Shown: in pieces, positions 1 through 5,137 of the stretch
Position numbering within the stretch: the first letter of the stretch is position 1
How the letters are laid out: each line of letters opens with the position of its first letter
Source: Pseudomonadota bacterium
GTDB lineage: Bacteria > Desulfobacterota > Syntrophobacteria > Syntrophobacterales > Syntrophobacteraceae
NCBI GenBank assembly: GCA_023442755.1
Contig: JAEZXS010000214.1
Coordinates: forward strand, 1 to 6,390
Reading direction: 5' to 3'
Length of the DNA: 6,390 nucleotides
Made by a program: the position numbers and the translations under genes
The notes under the pieces: model-generated
Told to the model about the DNA's origin: nothing
Database searches by the model: none
The model's input: the letters and a program-made list of their open reading frames with translations, nothing else

Positions 1-167
1 TCTACATAGGCAATATCCCTGGACACCCGGCCGAAAATACGAAATGCCCGCAGTGCGGGGAAACGGTTATCACCCGGATCGGATTCAGCGTCAAAGCCGT
101 TTCACTGAAGGATGGAAAATGCCCGAAATGCGGCCGCAGCATTCCCGGGATATGGGGAATTGCCTGA
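1..167 (+). CDS. amrS: AmmeMemoRadiSam system radical SAM enzyme, C-terminal fragment
   Basis: This is the 3' end of a gene entering from the left edge; codons are read from base 3, giving 54 residues before TGA at 165-167. The visible part starts YIGNIPGHPAENT and carries two zinc-ribbon-like pairs, CPQC (fragment residues 15-18) and CPKC (40-43), ending in a GKCPKCGRSIPGIW tail. That spacing and tail are typical of the C-terminus of the radical SAM member of the AmmeMemoRadiSam system, a relative of pyruvate formate-lyase activating enzyme that is found with AMMECR1- and Memo-like proteins. The substrate of that system is not established as far as I know. The CxxxCxxC cluster motif and SAM barrel lie upstream of the window, so they cannot be checked. 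The gene faces the minus-strand membrane protein gene tail to tail. It is not part of the operons to the right. Family identification is by remembered motif, not by search. Confidence 0.82.
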   Translation, partial: YIGNIPGHPAENTKCPQCGETVITRIGFSVKAVSLKDGKCPKCGRSIPGIWGIA

Positions 168-169
168 TC

Positions 170-193
170 GGGTCAAAAACGGCCCTCTTTTCT
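170..193 (+). terminator. Weak candidate intrinsic terminator after the radical SAM gene
   Basis: GGGTC (170-174) can pair with GGCCC (181-185) around a six-base AAAAAC loop, including one G-U pair. It is followed by TCTTTTCT (186-193), which would be six U in eight RNA bases. It starts three bases after the radical SAM stop codon and lies inside the last codons of the convergent minus-strand gene. The stem is short (5 bp), so this is a tentative call. Read from the minus strand, the same hairpin has no following U tract. Confidence 0.33.
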
Positions 194-2461
194 CCTTCCG
201 AGCAGTGCGAGTGAGCTTGCCAGGCATCCTGCCGCCAATACCAGGAGTGTCCGGGGTATACCTAGAGCGGGTATCAGGAAAAGAGAGCCCGATATCGCGC
301 CGAGGGCCGCTCCGGTCAGGTCGGCCGCGTAAAGAAGTGTCCCCGCCGACCGGTTGCCGGGATCTTTCGTCGTCGCGGAAACCGCAAGGGAAAACTGCAT
401 CCCTCCCAGCATTCCTGCCATACAAGCAAGAATCAACGACACGATCAGAACCGGTCCCGCTCCGAGGCCGGCCGCCGGGAATTTCTCGAAAAGGGTCAGC
501 ACCACCAAGATGGAGCCCGCAAGAGCTGCGAATCCCGTCTGGACGAAGAACAAGCCAGGAAGGGCGTTTGTGCCCCTGGCTTCAGCCTTTCGGCCGAGCG
601 CCCCACCGGCGGCAAGTCCCGCCATGACAACGGAAATGATCAGCGCGAGTTGTTCGTACATTGAACCGCTCAGCACCTGGAAGACAATTATAAGGATTAT
701 CTCCAGCAGAATAAGCGCCGCTCCGCACACGCCCGAATTGAAAACGACCGCGGTGTTTGAGCCCAAGCCGGTTCTCAACAGGAGGGGAAGTGCGAAAAAG
801 ATCAGAAAGAACCCTGCAAGCTGCAGGCTCCGCTCCGCTCCGGAAATGTATGCGAAGAGCCTGCCCAGGGTAGGGTGGACCTGCGCCCCCCAGAAACCGA
901 GGGCGTACAGGTAGCAAACGGGTTCGAAATCGCGATTGATGCCGGAATTACCCGTGCCGCCGAGCACGGAGTCCAGGTATGCCAGGCGAAACGGGTTCAT
1001 GCAGTCTGCCAGGTAGAAATCTCGAACGTAATGAAGATCGAGCCCTCTTTCGGCTATTCGACGGGAAAGGACGTCCGGGTCGCTCGTCAGGGGGCAGCTT
1101 CCGTCCGAGGCAAAGAAATGGGCCGCATCCCCGGGAAAAACCAGCACGGATGGGAAAACCGCCTTGAGCGTCCGGTGAAGCGACTGGAGAAGGGCCGCCT
1201 CACGTGGACCGACGATGTTGGGAGAAGCGGGTGCAGTGAACGAAAGGATGCCGCCCGGTGCCAGCAGGCCTTTTATCCGGGTAAAGAACTCCACCGTGTA
1301 AAAACGGTTGGTCGCTGCGTTGACCGGTTCCCCGACCCTCAGAATGATCACGTCATAATCGCGGGAGGCGGTCTTCGAAAACCGGTTGGGATCCATGTAA
1401 ATGAGGTGAAGCCGTGGATCGTTCAGGGATTTGGTAAAAGCGGCAGGCAGGGCTTCCGCCTCGAAAGCGACGAATTCTCGGTCGGGCTGTACGTAATCGA
1501 TTCGTTCCAGGCCCACGTTGTTTTCAAGCTGTGCAAGGACCTCAGGCGAGAAATCGCCGATTGCCAGGACCTTCTTGGGGGCGGGGTGTTCGAGAAGTGG
1601 GAGTTGTGCGGTCTGCTCCGCGGTTTGAGGGTCGGGGACAGAATGCGTCCAGAGCCCGTTGGAAAAAAGCGAGAATTGATCGGCATTCTGCAAGAGAGCC
1701 AGGTTCCGGTAAGGGGTGTCGCGCGACGCCAGAAAGTGTTTTCCCCACTGAAGGAGCTTCGTCCTTTGGTCAAGTTTTTCCGAATAGCCGTAAAAGACAG
1801 CGCCCAGGAGCAGTACCGGTATGAGGCCGAAGGCGGCGATCCTGCCCGGGGCGGTGCGGCCGATAAGGACCACGGCTGCGGTCGAGAGGAGAAAAAGGCA
1901 CAGGAGGATGCTGCCATGAAGTGCAGGAAAATGAGGGAGGAGCAGGAAGTAGAAGATGAGGCCCCCCGCTCCCGAGCCCGCAGCTTCAGCCAAGTAGATG
2001 GGCATGGCTCCGTTTTCGTCCTGTACGGACAAATCCGATGCCAGGTTCCATGCGATGGCGAAAACGGCGCCCGAAAGCATGCAGAAAGGGGCGGTGGAGG
2101 AAAGCGCGATGAGAATCATCGAGCCCGGCGATATCATGGAGCCCGGAGGAATGGACCAGACAAACCGGGCCGCGCGGATCCATGCAATCGTTAACGGGAG
2201 GGCGAGGGAGAGCAGGCAAAAACCGAACAGGAGGGTCTTTGCGCTAATCGCACCTTTATGCCGAAAGCGGCCGGCCGCTCCGCTTCCGGCTGCGGTACAG
2301 AGGAGCCAGCAGGCGAGGATGAGGCCTGCTGAAAGTTCGTTTCCGTAAAAGAGAACGAGCAGTTCCCGCAACACCTGGATCTGTCCGATCGCGGCGGCCA
2401 TGCCCATCAGAAAAGCCGATGCGGCGACAGGAAAGATCGCTCTGTGCGGGGCCAATCCCAT
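173..2461 (-). CDS. Membrane-embedded spermidine synthase-like protein with degenerate active site
   Basis: The protein has 762 residues. The ATG at 2459-2461 is chosen because AAGGG lies just upstream, it follows the rhodanese stop by 26 bases, and the residues further upstream in this frame are antisense-like low-complexity sequence. Residues 1-226 hold about seven hydrophobic helices, 227-545 a soluble domain, and 546-756 about seven more helices. The soluble part resembles spermidine synthase (Rossmann, SAM-type fold): DTPYRNLALL (248-257), a QFSLFSNGLW strand pair (262-271), and YDVIIL followed by NRFYTVEFF (369-393). Key catalytic features look changed: the glycine loop is LAIGDF (299-304) rather than GGGDG, and the usual D-x-x-D/P segment after YDVII is LRVGEP (374-379). 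It resembles the fused transporter-like/spermidine synthase proteins seen in anaerobic bacteria, but polyamine synthesis is not assured. Cotranscription with the rhodanese gene is likely. An 18-base in-frame repeat lies in the loop before helix 4. Confidence 0.8.
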   Translation of the reverse strand: MGLAPHRAIFPVAASAFLMGMAAAIGQIQVLRELLVLFYGNELSAGLILACWLLCTAAGSGAAGRFRHKGAISAKTLLFGFCLLSLALPLTIAWIRAARFVWSIPPGSMISPGSMILIALSSTAPFCMLSGAVFAIAWNLASDLSVQDENGAMPIYLAEAAGSGAGGLIFYFLLLPHFPALHGSILLCLFLLSTAAVVLIGRTAPGRIAAFGLIPVLLLGAVFYGYSEKLDQRTKLLQWGKHFLASRDTPYRNLALLQNADQFSLFSNGLWTHSVPDPQTAEQTAQLPLLEHPAPKKVLAIGDFSPEVLAQLENNVGLERIDYVQPDREFVAFEAEALPAAFTKSLNDPRLHLIYMDPNRFSKTASRDYDVIILRVGEPVNAATNRFYTVEFFTRIKGLLAPGGILSFTAPASPNIVGPREAALLQSLHRTLKAVFPSVLVFPGDAAHFFASDGSCPLTSDPDVLSRRIAERGLDLHYVRDFYLADCMNPFRLAYLDSVLGGTGNSGINRDFEPVCYLYALGFWGAQVHPTLGRLFAYISGAERSLQLAGFFLIFFALPLLLRTGLGSNTAVVFNSGVCGAALILLEIILIIVFQVLSGSMYEQLALIISVVMAGLAAGGALGRKAEARGTNALPGLFFVQTGFAALAGSILVVLTLFEKFPAAGLGAGPVLIVSLILACMAGMLGGMQFSLAVSATTKDPGNRSAGTLLYAADLTGAALGAISGSLFLIPALGIPRTLLVLAAGCLASSLALLGRRKEGRF
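2115..2146 (-). repeat. Short in-frame direct repeat, period 18 bases
   Basis: Two 14-base copies, at 2115-2128 and 2133-2146 (plus-strand reading), differ at one base and are spaced 18 bases apart. They encode a doubled PGSMI peptide (residues 106-110 and 112-116) in the loop before the fourth hydrophobic helix of the membrane spermidine-synthase-like protein. The in-frame spacing suggests a small local tandem duplication that lengthened the loop. Confidence 0.6.
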
Positions 2462-2487
2462 AGGCTGATATCCCTTGGGAATGCGGG

Positions 2488-4095
2488 TTACTTCTCCGGG
2501 AAGAAGCGGTACCTGGCCGTGCCGTCCCGTTCGACCTGCTTGACCAGGCCGTATTCCCATTCGAAATAGGCCAGTTTGAGCTCCACAGGCGCGTCCGGGT
2601 GCATGTAGGGCATATACCAGGCATCGTCTACGTCGCTGATGGGATGCTCCATCCCCTCCGCCGTTGTAAGCCCGGCCGCAAGCCATGCCTTTGTACCGCC
2701 TTCGAGTACGAGCAGTCTGGGTTTGAATCCGGCCTGCTTCAAATCCTTTGCTGCGAGATGGGCCAGATCGCCGTTTTCCGACGTCAGGACGACCGTCTCG
2801 AAAGACGGCAGTTTGGCGATGTCAACGGGAAGACGCGAACGTATTGCCCACCATGCTCCGGGGATGTGGCTCGCTTTGTATGATGCGCTGGAACCTACGT
2901 CCAGCACAGCCGCTCTATTGGCGGCATTGCGCAGAACGGCCGACAGTTCCCCGGCCGTTATTGCGGGGGCTTTCTCGAACTCCGGTAAGCGGGGTTTGAA
3001 GGGATCGGTGGTCAAGGGCAGGCCCATGATTCCGTTTTCCAGGACAAACACGTCTTGCCAGCCCATTTGGATCATCCATGATGCCGTCATGATCGCACGG
3101 ACTTCCGTGTCGTCGAGGAGCACCATTCGCGCGTTGAAAACGCTAACAAACTCGTCGGTTGCCTGGACGAGCTGGCCTCCCTGCGCATTGCGCGACCCTT
3201 CCAGGTGCCCGGCCTTGTATTCGTCCGGCAGTCGCACGTCAAAAACATATGTCGTTCTGACACCCTCGGCCATCCACTGCTTCAGGGTATCGTAGGATAC
3301 TTTTCTGACGCCGAAACGTTTTGCAACCGAAGCAGCGCACTTCCTGGCCCTGGCAAGTCCTTCGGAAGATGGTGGGGGCGCCGACCGGGTTTGTCCGTAT
3401 TCCAGTTCGAATCCCGCGAGCTGCCAGCCCATTGTTCCGTTTCTCAGGGCGGCGATCCTGTTGGGAATGCCTGCGTTTACGAGCGATTGTGTTCCGATGA
3501 TGCTCCGCGTGCGGCCCGCGCAATGGACCAGCACCATGGTCTCGGGGGCAGGCGCCATGTCGTGTACCCTGTAGGCCAGTTCCGCACCGGGGGCGTCCAC
3601 GCTGCCCGGGATCGTCATGCGGTGGTATTCGTTTTGAGGCCTGCTGTCGAGGATGACCTGCCTTTCGCGATTGACGAGTATCTTATGCTCATCTTCCGGA
3701 GTTATGAACGGGGTGTTGTATTTCTCAGCTACCCACTCCCCGAATGCCTTGCTGTACGAACCGTTGCCGGTGAACAGCTCTAAACCGGCCTCTTTCCAGG
3801 CGGGAACGCCGCCCTGTAGAACGGCGACATTGCTGTAACCGAGTTCGAGCAGACGGGCATATGCCCTTTCAGCCAGACCGCAGGGGTCCGAAGGTCCGTC
3901 GTCCACGAGCACGATTCGGGTTGCCGGCCGGGGGACGAGATCGCCGATGAGCAGTTCGATCTGTCCGAGCGGGACACAGGTAGAGAGGAGCAGATGGCCT
4001 TTGGAATAGGGATTGCGTTCCCTTACATCCAGCAGGGCAAACTCGGCGTCCGTTTTCACGCTTTCCTTAAGCTGAAGTGCCGTCACGAATTGCAT
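2488..4095 (-). CDS. Four-domain rhodanese-family sulfurtransferase with one catalytic cysteine
   Basis: The protein has 535 residues. The ATG at 4093-4095 is preceded by GAGGTGG (plus 4101-4107) with 5 bases between, so I prefer it to the in-frame upstream ATG at 4248. Four rhodanese-like repeats are visible: about 5-108, 128-233, 265-360 and 376-478, followed by a short acidic/aromatic tail. Domain 2 has an intact active-site loop, HCAGRTR, with Cys192. At the aligned position domain 1 has Asp66 (LVDDG), domain 3 has Asp329 (LLDDT) and domain 4 has Ser439 (LTSEN). Each domain still has the D-x-R/S entry motif (LLDVRE, ILDSRP, VFDVRL, VLDVGS) and the G-H/I-P-G-like turn. Rhodaneses move sulfane sulfur through a cysteine persulfide; here only domain 2 could do so, and the others are probably structural or binding modules. 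No signal peptide is seen, so the protein is probably cytoplasmic. The acceptor is unknown. It is the first gene of a leftward pair with the membrane protein gene. Confidence 0.88.
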   Translation of the reverse strand: MQFVTALQLKESVKTDAEFALLDVRERNPYSKGHLLLSTCVPLGQIELLIGDLVPRPATRIVLVDDGPSDPCGLAERAYARLLELGYSNVAVLQGGVPAWKEAGLELFTGNGSYSKAFGEWVAEKYNTPFITPEDEHKILVNRERQVILDSRPQNEYHRMTIPGSVDAPGAELAYRVHDMAPAPETMVLVHCAGRTRSIIGTQSLVNAGIPNRIAALRNGTMGWQLAGFELEYGQTRSAPPPSSEGLARARKCAASVAKRFGVRKVSYDTLKQWMAEGVRTTYVFDVRLPDEYKAGHLEGSRNAQGGQLVQATDEFVSVFNARMVLLDDTEVRAIMTASWMIQMGWQDVFVLENGIMGLPLTTDPFKPRLPEFEKAPAITAGELSAVLRNAANRAAVLDVGSSASYKASHIPGAWWAIRSRLPVDIAKLPSFETVVLTSENGDLAHLAAKDLKQAGFKPRLLVLEGGTKAWLAAGLTTAEGMEHPISDVDDAWYMPYMHPDAPVELKLAYFEWEYGLVKQVERDGTARYRFFPEK

Positions 4096-4127
4096 GTCAA
4101 CCACCTCTACTCGGGTTAGGGAATAGT

Positions 4128-4158
4128 GCCCCGCCGGCCCTCCGTTGGGGGGCGGGGC
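4128..4158 (-). promoter_or_regulatory. GC-rich hairpin in the rhodanese mRNA leader
   Basis: GCCCCGCC (4128-4135) and GGCGGGGC (4151-4158) are perfect inverted 8-base arms around a 15-base loop that could pair further (CCC with GGG). The hairpin lies 33-63 bases upstream of the rhodanese ATG and would start a few bases inside the predicted transcript. There is no T tract on either side in either direction, so it is not an intrinsic terminator. It could protect the 5' end or modulate translation; that is inference. Confidence 0.55.
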
Positions 4159-4169
4159 TAAACGGAACC

Positions 4170-4198
4170 ACAATAGACTTCTCGATGGCTCTTTGCAA
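4170..4198 (-). promoter_or_regulatory. Candidate sigma-70 promoter for the rhodanese/membrane protein unit
   Basis: Read on the minus strand, TTGCAA (4198-4193) is followed after exactly 17 bases by TATTGT (4175-4170). Each hexamer matches its consensus at four of six positions. Transcription would begin near 4163, giving a leader of about 68 bases that contains the GC-rich hairpin. Other weak -10-like sequences exist further upstream, so this is only the best of several. Confidence 0.35.
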
Positions 4199-4255
4199 TG
4201 TTTATGCGGCTTTGCGGGGGGAGCAACCGACTTTCGGATCGATATCATAAATTGA

Positions 4256-4271
4256 CGGAAAAGGTTTTCCG
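4256..4271. promoter_or_regulatory. Perfect 7-base inverted repeat, possible operator
   Basis: CGGAAAA (4256-4262) and TTTTCCG (4265-4271) are perfect inverted arms separated by GG. The symmetry and 2-base spacer suit a dimeric helix-turn-helix regulator. The site sits about 100 bases upstream of both predicted start points in the divergent region. The regulator is unknown, and a chance palindrome is possible. Confidence 0.35.
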
Positions 4272-4299
4272 CCTGAGTCTGACTAAACTGGATAATTTT

Positions 4300-4319
4300 T
4301 CACATTTGATTGTGATTAG
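4300..4319 (+). promoter_or_regulatory. Candidate Crp/Fnr-type binding site upstream of the NuoE promoter
   Basis: TCACA (4300-4304) and TGTGA (4311-4315) form an inverted repeat with a 6-base spacer. An overlapping TTGAT-TGTG-ATTAG (4306-4319) matches the FNR-like pattern TTGAT-N4-ATCAA at eight of ten bases. It ends just upstream of the -35 box at 4326, centred roughly 48-54 bases before the predicted start, which is a usual place for an activator. The match to a particular regulator is not certain. Confidence 0.33.
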
Positions 4320-4325
4320 TTTCGC

Positions 4326-4354
4326 TTGACATGAGATCCATTGTGCAATAGAGT
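4326..4354 (+). promoter_or_regulatory. Candidate sigma-70 promoter for the NuoE/NuoF unit
   Basis: A perfect TTGACA -35 box (4326-4331) is followed after exactly 17 bases by TAGAGT (4349-4354), four of six to the -10 consensus. It lies in the AT-richer part of the divergent region. Transcription would start near 4361, leaving an untranslated leader of about 320 bases before the NuoE-like start codon. Confidence 0.55.
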
Positions 4355-4483
4355 GCATCTTGCGTGCTATTCCTGTTCTTTATACGGTGTTTGTATCGAA
4401 AAATCCCAAAATCACTCAACGGCAATTTCGCCGAGCCGCACAGCTGCACTTCGTAAATCTGCCTGCCTCTTCACTCCATTTTC

Positions 4484-4645
4484 CTGAAATCCGCCCCGGT
4501 GTTGCGCGCCTGCATCGGGGTAATTCAGAGCAAAACGGTTCCGGGAAACCCCGCGATCGACGCTCGGTCGCACAGACGTTTGTCGCGGAGCATTTTTGTG
4601 AACCCGATTTAGGACTTCGGGCAAGTGGACGGGTTCCGACGGAAC
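4484..4645 (+). other. Potentially structured 5' leader of the NuoE/NuoF mRNA
   Basis: Several stem-loops can be drawn in succession. The largest, 4484-4528, pairs CTGAA with TTCAG and then nine base pairs of 4494-4502 with 4512-4520 (two G-U pairs) around a 9-base loop. The second, 4553-4571, has a 7-bp stem (GCGATCG with CGGTCGC, one G-U) and a 5-base loop. Weaker ones are GGTT/AACC at 4537-4550 and CCCGA/TCGGG at 4603-4621. A perfect GTTCCG-A-CGGAAC inverted repeat at 4633-4645 may be a DNA operator instead. I do not recognise a known riboswitch class. None has a following U run, so no terminator is apparent. Confidence 0.35.
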
Positions 4646-4673
4646 ATGCCGGCCCGCCCTGAAATTCTGACGA

Positions 4674-4678
4674 GGGAG
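4674..4678 (+). promoter_or_regulatory. Ribosome binding site that decides the NuoE-like start
   Basis: GGGAG ends 6 bases before the ATG at 4685, a normal spacing. It touches the in-frame ATG at 4679 directly and lies far downstream of the ATG at 4625. It therefore selects 4685 as the start. Confidence 0.7.
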
Positions 4679-4684
4679 ATGATC

Positions 4685-5137
4685 ATGAAACAGAAAGTAC
4701 AGGAGATTTGTTCGCGTCATCACGGTACGCGGGATGCCCTGATTCCGATACTGCAGGACATCCAGGGCGAGTACGGCTACCTACCGCCCGCGGCCATGGA
4801 TGCTGCAGCAAGGTTTTGCCATATCTCACCGGTTGAGGTGTACGGGGTGGCGACATTCTACGCACAGTTCAAGTTCGACCCTGTGGGGAAAAACAGCATC
4901 ATGGTCTGTCAGGGAACTGCATGCCACGTCATGGGCGGTGCACGCATCCTCGAGGAAGTGATGAACCAGCTCGGCGTCAAGCCCGGCCAGACGACAAAAG
5001 ACGGCAAGTTCACTTTGGAGACCGTCGCCTGCATCGGCGCCTGCGCGCTGGCGCCTGCGATGTTTGTCAACAAGGATACCCACGGTCGAATGAAACCCGA
5101 GAAAATAGCGGAGATTCTGAATGGAGCCGGCAATTAG
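4685..5137 (+). CDS. nuoE: NuoE-like 2Fe-2S subunit of an NADH-dependent oxidoreductase
   Basis: The protein has 150 residues, close to the usual length for the 24-kDa (NuoE/HydC/HndA) family. A helical N-terminal part (about 1-65) contains LIPILQDIQGEYGYLP and EVYGVATFYAQF, both family hallmarks. The thioredoxin-like part has all four 2Fe-2S ligands in the expected C-x4-C and C-x3-C arrangement: Cys75 and Cys80 (CQGTAC), Cys116 and Cys120 (CIGAC). It passes electrons between the flavin of a NuoF-type partner and the other clusters of a complex; that partner gene follows immediately and overlaps it. No signal peptide or membrane segment is seen, so it is cytoplasmic. The sequence does not say whether the complex is an electron-bifurcating hydrogenase, an NAD-linked formate dehydrogenase, or complex I. 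The symbol is used in the family sense only. Confidence 0.93.
   Translation: MKQKVQEICSRHHGTRDALIPILQDIQGEYGYLPPAAMDAAARFCHISPVEVYGVATFYAQFKFDPVGKNSIMVCQGTACHVMGGARILEEVMNQLGVKPGQTTKDGKFTLETVACIGACALAPAMFVNKDTHGRMKPEKIAEILNGAGN

Larger units (their letters stand above)
4096..4684. other. Gene-free divergent control region
   Basis: These 589 bases separate the leftward rhodanese unit from the rightward NuoE/NuoF unit. I find no convincing gene. One open frame at 4360-4662 begins with TTG, lacks a ribosome binding site and has no family resemblance. The middle part (about 4240-4440) is visibly AT-richer than the flanks. The region holds candidate promoters for both directions, two inverted repeats and several RNA hairpins, listed separately. 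Confidence 0.75.

Noticed and set aside
112..627. A 171-codon plus-strand open frame overlapping the radical SAM end
   Set aside because: It is out of frame with the CxxC-bearing translation of 3-167 and otherwise antisense to the membrane protein gene.
875..2194. A 439-codon open frame on the plus strand
   Set aside because: It lies wholly antisense to the membrane spermidine-synthase-like gene. Its translation is rich in Arg/Gly/Glu without family motifs, while the minus strand shows clear helices and conserved motifs.
2462..2686. A 75-residue N-terminal extension of the spermidine-synthase-like protein
   Set aside because: It would overlap the rhodanese C-terminus out of frame and reads as Arg/Gly-rich shadow sequence; the ATG at 2461 has a plausible ribosome site.
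4128..4158. GC-rich hairpin as a bidirectional terminator
   Set aside because: There is no T tract on either side and no gene ends nearby; both neighbouring genes start here.
4096..4248. A 51-residue N-terminal extension of the rhodanese protein
   Set aside because: The extension is Pro/Arg/Ser-rich with no family resemblance, overlaps the GC-rich hairpin and candidate promoter, and a strong Shine-Dalgarno supports the ATG at 4095.
4360..4662. A 100-codon open frame ahead of the NuoE-like gene
   Set aside because: It starts with TTG at the predicted transcription start, has no ribosome binding site, shows no recognisable family and overlaps candidate leader hairpins.
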